Shown: positions 47,061 through 60,697, counted from the stretch's first letter. The stretch is 64,000 bases of DNA from Mactromeris polynyma (GCA_032209605.1 JASFXZ010000033.1:3527001-3591000), one strand, 5' to 3'. Notes: generated by a model not told the origin, from the sequence alone. Program-made: numbers and translations.

Positions 47061-48811
47061 TGTGACCTTGACCTAGTTTGTCTCTTGTCGGAATTATGAG
47101 GGGTGATTCTCACCTTGGCTGTCTTGTATAAATGTTCACCTGTCAAACTGCTTGATCATTGTGTTCCAGTTCACTCTCAAGTCAATGGCTACCAGTAACT
47201 ATGTTAAATTTGCAGATATTAATTTCCTGTAATGCTCTGATATGATGAACAATTATTCAAACACCTTGTTGCCAAAAATGTGGATCTGTTGTTGGTCCAC
47301 ATGAGCTATAATTTATCACAGATATCAGAAATGTTTATTTTCTCTCAAGAAAAGATTCAGATCGTTCTGGGTAATTATTTACAATAGCATATGGAAATAT
47401 GTAACATTCTTTTGTTTATAGCAGCGTTGTATTAACGTGTAACCTTCAAAGAAAGTCTTCTAGCGTTTTAATGTTGTTTCGAGTCATTGTCACAGCATGT
47501 ACGGCAGTGTTGCAATGTCTGTTTGGAATATTTTAATGTAATTTAGCCTTGATCGTTTTTAATCTCCAGATTTTCACTGGGATTTATCTGCATGCATTCT
47601 GCAAGGGTCTTTACTGTTTCCGCCCCATTTCCTTGTGCTTGATAGTCGTGCAGTTTTATACTTGTTTGAAATATTTCAACAAAGAGAAGTAAGGTTTGAT
47701 TTACAAGTGATATGACTTTATATTGCTGTCAGATTAAAAGTAAAAATGTGAGAGTTCACATGTATGAAGATTCATCTCTTTATTTTCTAAACTGACATTA
47801 AGACGGCTGCAACTTGTACAATGTAGTGAAGTTATTATAGTGTATGATCGATAAATGCTTGTTGAATGTTATGTATTGGAATGACTGGATTAAGCCTCCG
47901 ATAGTCTTGTACCAGCTGTTGTGTATGGTTTTAACCTATTGAGCTGTTACTTGTTGGAGATTATTATGTTAGTTTTTATCTATGAATATTACTCACCAAA
48001 TCCACCTTGTATGATAAAACTTACTGATAAGCCATGTTATTTCAGGCACCAATAAACAATATTACCTTGATAAAACTTGGTCGTTAAATCTTTAATGGTA
48101 CATGGATTATATTTACTTGTATGCTTAATCTACAGAGATATATAAAAAGAAAAAGATCACTCCATCATGTGTAGGTGGAATATGAAATGATGTGGTTTTT
48201 GGCAGATTTTGCAAAATTTGAAGTTTTAATGTAAACAGTTTACATAATTTGAAAATAAGTTTTCAAGATGGCGGGTAATAATGATCAAATTTATACCTTC
48301 ACACCTTACAACATTTTTAGGTTTTTTTTGTTTATAAGAAAATGTTAATAGATAAAGTGACAGAAATGTATCCATGGTTACAATTCTTGATAAACATATC
48401 CTGTTCAAATTTTATTAAATCATATCAAATTTCCCATTTGCGTTAAGAATACTTAAGTAAAACTCTACCCTGTGAATATACATTGTTAGAAAGTATGAGA
48501 TTTTCCAGTAGACCACTAATGTATGATGTAAGTTTTGCAGAAACATGGTTATATAAATGTGTGCAATCAGCTTGAATTGGTACAAAATAAAATGTATGTT
48601 TTAATGTGATATTTTGTTGCTAACATACAAGTTATCATGTGTGTGATATGTAGTGTGAAATTAGGCTACTTTTCATGCTATTATACGATATATGAAATAA
48701 ATTTCGTACTAATTTGACACCGTTATCTTGCCTGGTATTTTTACCAGTTCATGCTTTGCATTTTATTTTATCGCTGTATAAATTTTTGTAAGAGTTTATA
48801 AGTTGAAGATT

Positions 48812-49326
48812 TTCCAGTCTGGTCCTCTTAAATGGAATTCTCCACAAGTCATAGGCTAGTGATTACTTACAGTACTCCAGACTGGTCCTCTAAAATGGAA
48901 TCCTCCACAAGTCACAGGCTAGTGATTACTTACAGTACTCCAGACTGGTCCTCTAAAATGGAATTCTCCACAAGTCATAGGCTAGTGATTACTTCCAGTA
49001 CTCCAGACTGGTCCTCTAAAATGGAATTCTCCACAAGTCACAGGCTAATGATTACTTACAGTACTCCAGACTGGTCCTCTAAAATGGAATTCTCCACAAG
49101 TCATAGGCTAGTGATTACTTTCAGTACTCCAGACTGGTCTTCTTAAATGGAATTCTCCACAAGTCATAGGCTAGTGATTACTTTCAGTACTCCAGACTGG
49201 TCTTCTAAAATGGACTTCTCCACAAGTCATAGGCTAGTGATTACTTTCAGTACTCCAGACTGGTCTTCTTAAATGGAATTCTCCACAAGTCATAGGCTAG
49301 TTATTACTTCCAGTACTCCAGACTTG
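48812..49326 (+). repeat. 63-bp minisatellite, about 8 copies
   Basis: Unit GGAATTCTCCACAAGTCATA plus GGCTAGTGATTACTTACAGT plus ACTCCAGACTGGTCCTCTAAAAT. 63 bp is divisible by three, giving a spurious frame of 21-residue repeats (EFSTSHRLVITYSTPDWSSK). Confidence 0.95.
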
Positions 49327-50580
49327 TTTAGTCAGCCAGAAAAATGTGAAAGACCTGCTAGGAAATAGAGAACCTGAAATGTTGGCAAAAGGGGACCGCA
49401 AACCCTTTATCTCTAGCTAGAATTAAGGAAATCGCAGATATGAGTAAAATAATGACAGTTTGGCGTCATATTTATGTTACTCAATTTAAGTCAAGAAACA
49501 GATAGAAATAGTTGTGCATTAAACCCAGTGTTCTCAGTAAGAACTGTCCGCCAGCCGAAATTGCCTGTTCAAATGGCATTTGGGCTGGCTCAAATTAGCA
49601 AAGGTTGCATTTTTTGTTCCCCCTGACACCCCTAGCTTTCTGTTTGGGCTGGTTCAACCGGAACTTATTGGCAGCACGGTAACTCTTGAGTTATATAAAA
49701 GATACTTGATGTATCTGTACTACCTAATCTATGTAGTTCATCCTTTCATAAATATATAATTATATATTCCCTAAAATATGATTTTCGAGTACCCATAGAA
49801 AATATTTTTGTTGCATAAACCTATCTGATTTATCAATATCTGTGCATAAACTGAAGTGGAGGCAATCCAAACATCAATCATCGCATGTATTAAATGATAA
49901 TATCGTCAATGTTCAACTTGCTAATTGGTGCGTCAATCAGAGATGGTACATTCTCATGTGGTGAGTGTGCTGTGGCATTTGAGTCTCGACCTCTTTGCTA
50001 TTGCCATTTTTTTCTTGCTGATAATTTTTGCAGTTATTTGGTCATATTTCGCGATGCAATGAGTACGTTTTGTCCAAATTTATTATACAGAAGTCATTGT
50101 AAAAAGGTTAAAACTCGCCCCGAAATATACTGTGACAAAATTGGAGCGGGATCTGCCCAGCATGTAGAAATAGGCCATCCAGAGGCTACGTTATTGGTCA
50201 TTCATTTCATAACTCCTTTCCTACCTTTTATTCCCAGCAGTGAGTCACTTGATTCTTCCTTTATCAAACATTGTTTATCTTCAGTTCGGTATTTTCCTTG
50301 CATCCTACTTCATCAACAATGTAATTAAAGATAGCTGGGTGGATCAAAATATTATTACCACAGATTATTTATGTAAGCTGGGATTAATGTTTATTGTTGT
50401 CATAAAAATAATAGCTTTAAACTCATTTGGCAGTTTGTTCAGATAGTATTCAGTGCATCCACATGGCTTTGGTTTTCAAAACATTTGGCATGTTGACTCA
50501 TTTACTTGGAAAATTTGGGGCTGTTTTTTCCCAAAAAGGGGTTTCCAGGTACAATGTAGACAAAATACAATAAGTTTGTG

Positions 50581-50744
50581 TAAGGCCATCCTTCGTTTGG
50601 CATAACCCTACTATACAAAATTTAAGTAATTTTTATTTATTACATTTTATGGACAGCCCACCCAATTTTTTTTCTTTTGAGTAGGGGGCTTTTTCAAGGG
50701 TAGGTAGCGTTATGTCAAACAAACATTTTTTAGGGATGGCCTTA
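50581..50744. mobile_element. 164-bp inverted-repeat MITE
   Basis: Left TAAGGCCATCCTTCGTTTGG and inverted right TAAGGCCATCCCTAAAAAAT; then CATAACCCTAC versus CATAACGCTAC. No coding frame. Confidence 0.72.
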
Positions 50745-51852
50745 ATTAGAAAATATCTTACAAGATGCATTTCAGTGATTGCATGCTTTCAATTATGAAC
50801 ACTACAAGCTACGAGTCATACTAAGTCAAAAATGTTGAGCCTCTGTAAAAAGTGCACCAGTTGGCCAATTGTCACTGGCAGCTTTGATGGGAGATTCCTT
50901 AAATTCTAACAATGACTCAATAGGGAGGTCACATCAGAACTATTGTCATTCCTAGATGTTTTGTACTCAGTAATACTATCAACTGTTCAAGCCACTAATA
51001 GCTTTGTACTCATTACCAGTCTGATGGTTGTGGTTATGAAATCTTCTAAAACGGTAGACTCACCCCTTTAGAGTTCACTGTATTTGGGTACACATTCTGT
51101 TGAGAATGGTTTGTAGTTTTACCTACAGTTCCCTTTAAGTCAGCAATGCTTCCGAGGGACCTTTGGGGTTTTTCTCCACCAGAAACCTGGAGAGTCACTC
51201 TTTGTTCCTCATTTTGTCGAATGTGAACCTCCCAAACATTCAGTCACTATCTCTGTCGGCTCCTTCAGACTGGCAATATCCCTCACTGTCGGCAATACAC
51301 ACACATGGAATTTTAGAGTTTCATTTTCAGCCTCCAGGTGTTGATTACAAAGTTAGTGTACTTAATTAACTCTTGTTTGTATTCATAAGCATATCTGAGT
51401 ACCTGAGAATTATCATTGCTTACAACTGTTCTATGTTTATTTCTACAAAGGTTTTTAAAAAGCAGTAACGCCCGGCAATTATTATTATTGAGGTATTTTG
51501 TTCCTATGACTGGTAAAGCCACAATGGACCTACTTGCTGATGGGAAACCTTCTCTGCTTGGAATTTCAGTTTGAATTCAAACATCTGGATGGTAAAATAT
51601 ATACCATATGTGCCCTATTTCACGCTCCTATCCTATTAGATGCAACTCCAGTTGTTTAAACAGGCATGAGAATTTTTTTGATGCTCACAAGGGCCGTTTT
51701 TGAGACAATTTAAGCCATCTTAGATGCTTAAAAGCCAGGAGCTTCAGCGCCCCCCTGGACCCCTTTCAGAGTTTTCAGCTTATTTTGAAATTTTGCATTC
51801 TCATTCTTAAAGAATGTCCCTTGGCTGAAGTAAATGCAGAAGTCCTTTTTAT

Positions 51853-52035
51853 TATGCCCCCCTTCGAAGAAGAGAGGGCATATTGGTTTGCACATGTAGG
51901 TCAGTCCGTTCGTAAACTTTTCGTTTCAGATCAATAACTGAAGAACCCCTTGACCTATCATCCTCAAACTTGGTCCACACATTCATCTTTGGTAGCAGAG
52001 GAACACTATTGGTTTTGGGGTCACAGTGCTTATTT
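51853..52035 (+). repeat. dispersed repeat, copy related to 21061-21395
   Basis: TATGCCCCCCTTCGAAGAAG, GGGCATATTGGTTTGCACAT, AAACTTGGTCCACACATTCA, TTTTGGGGTCACAG. Same word order as the 21-kb copies. Confidence 0.7.
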
Positions 52036-52755
52036 TGCAGCATTTATTAGGACAAGTGCGGTACTATAAGATAATTTCTGTGCAATTTCCTTCACGGTCA
52101 GTTTGTATTCAGATAGCTGTTCAGTCATCCAAGGATAATGTTGGTTAGGCTGCTGGTAAACCTATTAAGCTTGTTAATGAAGTCATTAAGAAGTAATTAA
52201 GCAATTATGTGTCTTGGAATTCAGTATTACTAGACATTGTAGGATTTGTTTTGATGGCATGATGTGGACTTGTTGATGGTGGCAGGAGTTTTTCTTACCA
52301 TGTTAGAAACATGACCTCTGCCAATGAATAACATGAAAATAGTGAGTGAGTTGAAATGGCTCAACATTCTGACATTGATGGTCATACTGAAACAGATGAA
52401 ATTGAAGAATTATTGCAACACATTGACATATGGTCTTGAAAACAAGTGAAAGTGAGCTTGTTTTAAGGTCTGTAACATCCAAAGGATTGGACATTCTTAT
52501 TGCAAATTGCATATTTGAGTATAGTAAGCAAATTTTGAAAAAACTTTTAACTTCTTGTCAAAGAAATTTTGATTGAAGAATATACGGAAAGTTGATGTTT
52601 TCTACTTTGTAATGAAGATGTTTTGGTACTTGCCGGTATACCATTGCCTTGCACGAGGCTGCCCTTGATCATGTTGCCTGTTGTGATTGAAGTCTCTGCT
52701 GTTGTGGTATGATATTGCTCCATGTTCATTTGCTCCTTCATTCCTAGAGCCTTTG

Positions 52756-53203
52756 GTTATGAAGTCAGGTTTTAGCTGAGTTTTCCAGCAGGTTCTGAAG
52801 TCAGGTTTTAGCTGAGTTTTCCAGCTGGTTCTGAAGTCAGGTTTTAGCTGAGTTTTCCAGCTGGTTCTGAAGTCAGGTTTTAGCTGAGTTTTCCAGCTGG
52901 TTCTGAAGTCAGGTTTTAGCTGAGTTTTCCAGCTGGTTCTGAAGTCAGGTTTTAGCTGAGTTTTCCAGCAGGTTCTGAAGTCAGGTGTTAGCTGAGTTTT
53001 CCAGCAGGTTCTGAAGTCAGGTTTTAGCTGAGTTTTCCAGCTGGTTCTGAGGTCAGGTTTTAGCTGAGTTTTCCAGCTGGTTCTGAAGTCAGGTTTTAGC
53101 TGAGTTTTCCAGCTGGTTCTGAAGTCAGGTTTTAGCTGAGTTTTCCAGCAGGTTCTGAAGTCAGGTTTTAGCTGAGTTATCCAGCTGGTTCTGAAGATTG
53201 AGT
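52756..53203 (+). repeat. 36-bp minisatellite, about 12 copies
   Basis: Unit GGTTCTGAAGTCAGGTTTTA plus GCTGAGTTTTCCAGCT. Open on the minus strand as 12-residue repeats (WKTQLKPDFRTS), which is a by-product of a unit length divisible by three. Confidence 0.95.
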
Positions 53204-54794
53204 TCTGCTGAGTTAGAATGGGAATAATCAATGTTCCAGAACAATGTATGATTCTGGCAGTGCTGGTTTGCTGTTTGTATGCCTACATATTATTCTGGAT
53301 GCTCCCGGTGGAAAATACACTTCGCCACCAATATTTCATCACCAAATCAATTGCTATGCATAATTACATAGCATAATTACGCTTCCACTTAATTCTTGTT
53401 TAGTTTCTATAATTATATTGTGATAAGAGTCGTTATTTGGCACTTTGACATATTACTGTGCCTGTATAGTCATGGCAGAAATTAGACTGGTATTCAAGTT
53501 CTGTCTGTGATTAATCATCTTCTGATATTAACATTGGAACCAGTCTGACCTCTAGCATTATATGCTTTACTGAAATTCCGAATTTTGTATATATTGTGAA
53601 TTGTTCTATTTATTAACAATAGATTTTGTTAATTGGAAAATTGGGCTGGATGTTTGTGTAAGTCAAGGGATGTAAGTGACCAATCATTGAACTTGGGATA
53701 CAGATTTCCAGCTTTGGAAATATGGTATGTTGTTCTTGACATTTACTGTGTAGTTCATAAGACTTCTTTATGGCTTCCCGCCATGGGGTGATGTATTACT
53801 ATGGCTGCTTTCTGGTATAAAAGTCTGATGTATGAACCATGGGGTGACTTTAACCTGTGATCACGATGTTAACTACAAGTTATTACATCTTTTTGTTTGA
53901 TACAAAACTATTACAACTGTTCCCTTACTAAAGCCAAGTTTTTTTTAAATTTTTACTAACAATGCCAAGGCTGTAAATTGCTATGTGGTTATTATTTCTA
54001 TTTATGCTTTCAGATGTATGTTAAGTGTCCCTTTGCCCATGTGCAGTTCTTTAACTTGATATAATATTTATGTTCTTCCCCCCTTGGCCGGCCTATTATT
54101 ACAGACTTTCTTGACTTGTTCATTGATGTATTCTTCCATTAAACTTGTTCCCCTTGTTGTCCCCTGAGATTCTCCTTAGTTGCTCTTTATGGTCGACTAG
54201 ACCATTCCTTGCACCCATATTCCCATGCATGTTTACCCTCGCACATCCTCAGTGCCTCATGTTTTATAGACTGTTATTGTCCTCGGGGAGCTGTGTGGGG
54301 AGTCATTGTGGTGTGAATGTGGCGTTCATGTAACAACTAAGTCTCGCTTGTATGGTGTCCAATTTTCTTTCGTAATTCTTTGTGTGTATTGATCATGTCT
54401 CTTTTAGGTTTTGGGTTGGCTGTGTCCTTTGTACGGCATTTCCTGCTCTGCTTAGTTGTTCAATTCAACAAAAGTTTTGTTCCAATCTAATTATGTTTCT
54501 TACTCGTTTGTTTGCAATATTGGATTTTTTGTGCATAAAACCTAGATTTTATAACCGTGAGAATGCGCTGATAATCAATAGCCCTGGTTTAATGAGGCGA
54601 TGCCTGTTATCAGCCTCTGTATGTCTTGCAAAGTTTTCTTTACCAGTTTTATTGGACTATTAATTCCAATCCATTGGAAAATGAAATGGCTTGTGTACAT
54701 TCCAAACTATCAGGCTTCCATCTTGAAAAAATGTTTCTATTTTGGTTTTATGACTGTGTTACACATTTCTGTGTCTGATTATCATCCATACCAG

Positions 54795-54976
54795 AGTGTT
54801 AGCCTATGCCATACTGTCTACAGTAGTGTTAGCCTATGCCATACTGTCTACAGTAGTGTTAGCCTATGCCATACTGTCTACAGTAGTGTTAGCCTATGCC
54901 ATACTGTCTACAGTAGTGTTAGCCTATGCCATACTGTCTACAGTAGTGTTAGCCTATGCCATACTGTCTACAGTAG
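54795..54976 (+). repeat. 30-bp minisatellite, 6 identical copies
   Basis: Unit AGTGTTAGCCTATGCCATAC plus TGTCTACAGT; no mismatches seen across six copies, suggesting recent expansion. It directly abuts the SINE at 54977. Confidence 0.97.
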
Positions 54977-55165
54977 TGGGAGGCGCATTGGTCGAGGGGT
55001 AGAGCACATATAACTCCTGATCCAAAGGTCATGAGTTTGAGACCTGTGATGAGCTGGGTTTGATCACGAACTTCACATTCCCTAAATTTGGAGCAAATAT
55101 TGGTTGGTAGCTAGGAAGCAATCATTGACAGTGATTAGTATATGTTTCAAGAAGTTGTTTCAAAA
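54977..55165 (+). mobile_element. tRNA-derived SINE copy
   Basis: GGAGGCGCATTGGTCGAGGG (A-box region), TCCAAAGGTCATGAGTTTGA (B-box region), CACATTCCCTAAATTTGG, then ATTGGTTGGTAGCTAGGAAG, CAATCATTGACAGTGATTAG and an A-rich end. Same family as 6840-7300 and 15618-15805. Confidence 0.75.
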
Positions 55166-55682
55166 TCAATGTAAAATAAAAAAGTTTAAACAAAAAAAGC
55201 AGTGCACAAGTAAGTGGTTTATTGTAATCAAAGGCATATAAGGTTTGAGGTTTGGAAATGGAATAGGGAATTGCAATATGAAGGTTTGAAGCAAAACTGT
55301 TGTAATTGCTTATTAATTGAAGTTGGATTACAATAGTTTTGCACTACACCCTCGTATAGCAATGTAACGTAAAAACTATGAAGGCCATGAATATGTCATG
55401 TCGTTTTTGCTACTTATACAAACCATAAAATTACAAATCGGCAGTGCACTTACTATTACTATTACAATATGTATGTGTCATTATATGCCTTACAATGTAC
55501 AGTGCAACTTCTCCATAGCAACGCCCTTATGAAGACACATATATATTGGTTAGACTGATAGTTAGAGAGATTGTTGCTTAAGAGAAGGTTGTTCTTTAAA
55601 GGTTTCTTATGTACGTTGTGGTTCATTCAGTATATTGTTTGTACCCGAGGTTAGGAGTGACAATCCCTAATTATAAGCGATG

Positions 55683-55849
55683 CCAACCTCAACAATACGA
55701 CTATGCCAGTGACCCTTGAAAACTTGTTTTATCATTGAGATGGTCTAAATATTGTGGTTGAATAAAATAGTGAAAATGGACCTGAAAATCGTGTTCTTAA
55801 TTTTGAGATGGTCTTATTACGGAGGTGGCCTTAAAGTGAGGTTTTACTT
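55683..55849. mobile_element. AACCTCA family MITE copy 3, degraded
   Basis: Left CAACCTCAACAATACGAC; right TTACGGAGGTGGCCTTAAAG then TGAGGTTTTACTTTA. Interior TTGAATAAAATAGTGAAAAT matches copy 1. Confidence 0.65.
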
Positions 55850-58349
55850 TAGATCTATTGCCATCTGACAGACATAAAAGTTTGGTATTGTATTGGTAAG
55901 GAAGTAGTTAGGGTAGTTTTGCGCCAGACCTTACAAACCTGTTTTATCTTCATGTACAGTCCACATACTTGATTAAGATAAATGACCAGTGATTTATGTA
56001 TAAAGTATAAGATGGACTTATGGATGTTACATTCACAGTAGGTTCGGACATATTTGAATTACCTGTCCAACTGTTAATCTTCTTGTTGTGTTTGTTATGG
56101 TACGCTCCCATGCTGGGAACTTAGAATTTAAGCCATTTTTCAAAGGTTGATGTACTAGGGATATACATCGAAGTCTCCCAAGCTGGTCACATTTTAAGGT
56201 TTAGGGCAAAAGAGCTGTAACAGTTTCCCCCACCGTAACTGATTTACCCGAGTCCTGCACCAAACCTTTGGGTTGATTTATGGCAGGTTTTAACGTAGAT
56301 ATATTTAGTATTTGTCAAGTTTCCCTATAATAAGATACTGACTGTGATTTAATGTCTTCAAACACTTGAATGTTTTCGAGGATTTTCTTGTTTCACTACC
56401 TCTTGGTGAGGAGATAGCAGACTGATAGATAATTATATGTTTGAATTAATTCCAAGATATCTGGTGACAGGTTGCAGAGAAAACTCTGTGTGGTGCTGAC
56501 AGGATGCTTTGTTGTGTTGTTAAAATGATGAATTGTTCTCAAGTATTGAATTTTGTATTTCTTGAGGTAGCTTTCAGTAATTAATATCTACAACAATATA
56601 ATTATTATGCACAGGCATTTAGCAGAGAGCTTTCTATGTTTTTTAATCTTATCTAACCGAAGTAGATATTACCTTACCATAATAATGCATTTAAACATAA
56701 TACCCATGAAATATGCAATACAGCCAGACCTCATTCATGCGAATTCATTCGGTCCGATGTTTTGTATCCTGATATGCAGGCTGCATTCTTTTTGACTTAA
56801 ACAGTAGTAGTGTCTTCTATTTGTAGTGCCTCTGTAGTCTATTACGTCCCCCCCTCTTCCCCTCCTGTCAGTATATTCCCGTAACATCTTCCTATCTCAT
56901 CTCATTATCTTCTAACATCTTTCTATGATTTACTGAACCAGGACTTTATTTTTATGCTATCTTCATAAAGCACACTAATAAACTAATAAGCATTGCTTTG
57001 ATCTACCTGTTCGCATCTGGAACATTTAATGAAATATTAACACTCTGCTTAAAGACCTTTGAAACTTGTATCAAATTAAGATATGTTTCAAGCCAGTGTG
57101 GCTTATGATGCATCTGTTTTAAAGTGGCTGTGTCATAGATTGTAGATAAAATTTGGAATAAAAAATCACTGGGTGAAAAAAACTAAGTACAAGAAGATTG
57201 CAACCTCATCAAATGCATTTGAAATCATGTCTGGTAAAAACTCATCTAATTTGGTAATATTGGAAAGTTTATTTGAGCGTGTAATTGTGTTTGACTGGTT
57301 TTGTAGTGAACTTGTCGTATTGGAATATCTTATTTGATGTGTTAGCGTTAGATGATTATAAGAATCACCTGAAACATTGGTTGTACTAGCACAGGAGACA
57401 GCCCAGCTGCTAAACTTGTGTTTTGCACTTATGTATTTATCGAGCTTGGCCAGTCAGGTTTTCTGGGAAATGGTTGATATTTCTTACACTGTCCTCCTTC
57501 ATCGTTCTGCCAAATACATCGCTTTTAAAATCCCGGACAGAGGGGCCATATGAGAAAAAAATTACTGTCTGACGGAAAAAAATTGTGGCGGGGACGTAAA
57601 ACACAACGTAAAATAAACAACAGAGACAATTTAAATTAGTGATCTCTTTAGTTAGTGACCATAACTTAATGATGTAGTCGCTTAAAAGGTTAAACATCAT
57701 GTTTAATGTACTACACGTGGCTGATAAATGTTGAGATAGAGTTATTCAAGAATTACTCAAGAGCGGGTCTGTAAATAGCTGTACTATGATAAATGATCGC
57801 AAAATAAACCACATGTTTCTGTGGAATAAATTCTTTCTATGTTGTTGAAGTGTTTTTATGTAAATATGTAGATAGGATGGAGCTACAGAAAATTATCTTC
57901 TTTTTTGTTTATTTGTGTTGTCAGTAAGTCTGAGTAGCTTGGTTTATTTTTAGATATCCGATTACCGGAGTGTTCCGGTGATTTGTGATACACTGTCCAA
58001 ATTTTTTTCGATCAGTATTTAAACATTTTTGTAGACCACTTAATTATCAAAAGATGTCACTAGAAAGTGACAAATGCACTTGGAAGAAAATGGTTAGTGC
58101 TTGTGACCTTGACCTAAGTGGTTGAGACCTTGCACATGACACATGTCATTGCACTTAAGTTACAGCTGAGACATGAAATGTATTTCAGACAATTGCACTG
58201 ACAGATTTAAATATACCTTCCTTCAGGGCCATCGAGTAAGTTTTTGATATTCAATATCCATGTTTTCTAATAGGTTTCTTATTTATATGGATTTACTGTC
58301 CAGATGAGAATTTTCTCAAGCTGTATGTTCTCGGAGAGGAATATGGTCT

Positions 58350-58496
58350 AATGTCGTAAATCTGGGTTTGGAGGTCAGCTTTAAAAACCTTATATAGCGT
58401 CTGATTGGTTGGTTCAGAACTCAAGTCATCAAATTGACCAATGGCAAGGCAGCATTATAATTCTAGCATTCAAACTCACATCTTATAACCTTGGAG
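58350..58496. mobile_element. foldback MITE copy 1
   Basis: TCGTAAATCTGGGTTTGGAG and CTGATTGGTTG on the left, GACCAATGGCA and AAACTCACATCTTATAACCTTGG on the right. It aligns with 61307-61453, with more decay of the inverted arms. Confidence 0.65.
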
Positions 58497-59798
58497 ATCA
58501 AGTGTCATAAAAGCTAAATTGCTCCAAGGAAATAAATCAAGACTTTTCAGAACTTTTCACACTAAATTGACTTCAACATTTTCTCCTAGATGTGTTATGC
58601 ATATCATTATGCATACACTGATTCCATTGAATTATTCAAAGTATTGCCTCCCAAAAAGATCAATTTGCAAATGTTATTACCCCCTTATGGAATAAAAATC
58701 TAGTGTTCCATTTCTGAGTAGCATTTTATATTTGTCTGTATGTGAATATTATTCTTCACTTTTGTCTCTAGACACAGAAAAATGTATCCGAAATTTTCTC
58801 ACTTGAAAACTGGCGAACTTAGTCAAGTTCCCTTCCTGCATTGTTTATATACTTTAGGATCAAGACAACACTTAGCCATGAAAGCCCCGAACATTTGAAT
58901 CTTTATCTACCATTTATCATACACGCTGTGGCCGGATTTCATCTGTTAAAGCTAATCTTTGATTACAATGGAATGAATCTAATGTCCTACAATGTGAGTG
59001 ATATAAGACCCTGACTGTATCAGTGATTGTTCACCCTGGGGGTACAGAGCCGAGCAAAGTTGATTGATGGATGGATACGTGGCCTTTGTCTCCTTGGTTT
59101 ATTTTTTTACGAACTAATTTCAGCTTGCTGAAAAAATTTGCATAAATCCCGAGTCAAGCTACTTAAATCCATTAAAATTGATTAGTTAGTTCTGGCAGGA
59201 TATTTTGAGCAATAATCTCAGTATTTCAATCATCTGAATGCGCTTTGGGCATTTATGTCAAGGGAAGCAACTCTAGATAGTACTGAGTGTCAGTTGAAAT
59301 ATATGCTTACATGAGTTACTTGCCCTTTAATATAGAATATAGCTTGATATTGGTTTTTGACAAGTTCACCTGCTGTACGTGGTCTAATTTACATATGAAT
59401 TCTTTTATTGCATCAATGTTGTGCATGCATAGCAATTTGAACATGGTGCAAATTGACACTTGGTTTAAAGTTAATGTCGTATTACAACGATGTAGTTATG
59501 GCTCAGGCATGCAGTGAGATTTCAATACATTTTCGGTATATCACGTTAAATGATTGCATCACAGAATGTTCTTGTTTTGTTTGTTATCTAGTTTGTCAGT
59601 CTTAATTTATTTCTTGTGTTGATACAAATTATTACTTGGCATCAATTAATGAATTATATTTGTTGGGTTTATGTTTACCTATCATTTTTTTATTCTGTAT
59701 ATTTGTTAAAAAGAGTCTTAAGATAAAGTCATTAGTGTCAGTGACCAAAATTTACACACAATGTTTTTGGACTAGGTATTTCTTATAATTGTATTAAT

Positions 59799-59978
59799 CA
59801 GGGGTTCCACTAGGTGCTGAATCTCAAGGGGTCTTTGGGATTTTACCATTTAATAGCCAAATTACCTATAATTTAGAGAAAGAATTTACCCTTCAGCCAG
59901 TATCCTGAGAGTCAAAATGTGGCTTTTTGGAAATTCTAGGGGTCAAAGGGTCAAAATCAGGGTCAACTGGAACCTCTG
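59799..59978 (+). mobile_element. CAGGGGTTCCA family copy 3
   Basis: Ends CAGGGGTTCCACTAGGTGCT and CAACTGGAACCTCTG. The interior matches 31144-31336 in the same orientation (AGAGTCAAAATGTGGCTTTT). Confidence 0.85.
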
Positions 59979-60455
59979 ATAGTATTTTTGCATTCACTGA
60001 ATGTATCTGACATTCTCGTGTGTCTGGTTGGTAAAAAAATGAGAGATTTAATATGCATAAAGGATTTACTTTTTAAGTCTGGGAAAAACTAACTCTTTGA
60101 TAGACTGCAAACGTAAATGCAGGTTCAATGGCCTCGTGTATAATGGGCTGTGAGCAATCTAGAATTATGGTAAAAATTGAACTTATATGTTTTACATGGG
60201 TTAAAATCAACCTGTGTATAACTTTGCTCATGCTTGAAAGTGGTTTCTTGATAAATTAGCATTAATTGACAAACTTGTCTGATAAATTGATTAACATTTT
60301 ACTAAGGCAATATGGGTATATCTGATAACATTGTCCCATGTGTGTGCTTATATACTGCACCTAATCTAGTGTGCACTGTTATATATTGAAATAGATTAGG
60401 AGGGTAAATTGATCTGTCATATTAAAATTTGGGTTTAACTGATTAAAACATTAAG

Positions 60456-60474
60456 CGGGGGGGGGGGGGGGGGG
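60456..60474 (+). repeat. poly-G tract
   Basis: An uninterrupted run of about 18 G after AAGC; a potential G-quadruplex or assembly weak point. Confidence 0.95.
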
Positions 60475-60561
60475 TTTAATACTCTGTTGTGTGAGAAAAA
60501 ATTGCTGTATTAAAGGTATTTGTATATTTGCACAATTGATATATAGACAATTGGTTGATTA

Positions 60562-60697
60562 GGAAGACCCCAATTTGACCCTCAGGACTCTGGCTTTTTC
60601 TCTAAATTAATTAAAGGTACATTTGTTATAAAATAGTAAAATCTGGTATAAAATGATCAAAATGATTCTTGAGATTCAGCCCCTAGTGTAACCCCTG
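60562..60697 (-). mobile_element. CAGGGGTTCCA family copy 4, partial
   Basis: Minus strand: CAGGGGTTACACTAGGGGCT, GAATCTCAAGAATCATTTTG, then ATTAATTTAGAGAAAAAGCC. It is only about 0.6 kb from copy 3 and in the opposite orientation. Confidence 0.75.

Noticed and set aside
48832..49146. 104-residue repeat protein
   Set aside because: Translation of the 63-bp minisatellite.
49894..50328. 144-residue frame
   Set aside because: No recognisable domain; Cys/His spacing does not fit a zinc finger; likely chance.
52602..53231. 209-residue repeat protein on the minus strand
   Set aside because: It is the translation of the 36-bp minisatellite; no start context, no family, and the unit is repeated DNA in a non-coding stretch.
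54795..54976. CRISPR-like array of perfect 30-bp repeats
   Set aside because: Units are directly adjacent with no spacers and the genome is eukaryotic; it is a minisatellite.
54600..55013. 137-residue frame with SVSLCHTVYS repeats
   Set aside because: Runs through the 30-bp array into a SINE; no independent coding evidence.
58227..58235. 9-nt microexon GGCCATCGA between CTTCCTTCAG and GTAAGT
   Set aside because: Both sites are good, but a nine-base exon cannot be supported without transcript data.
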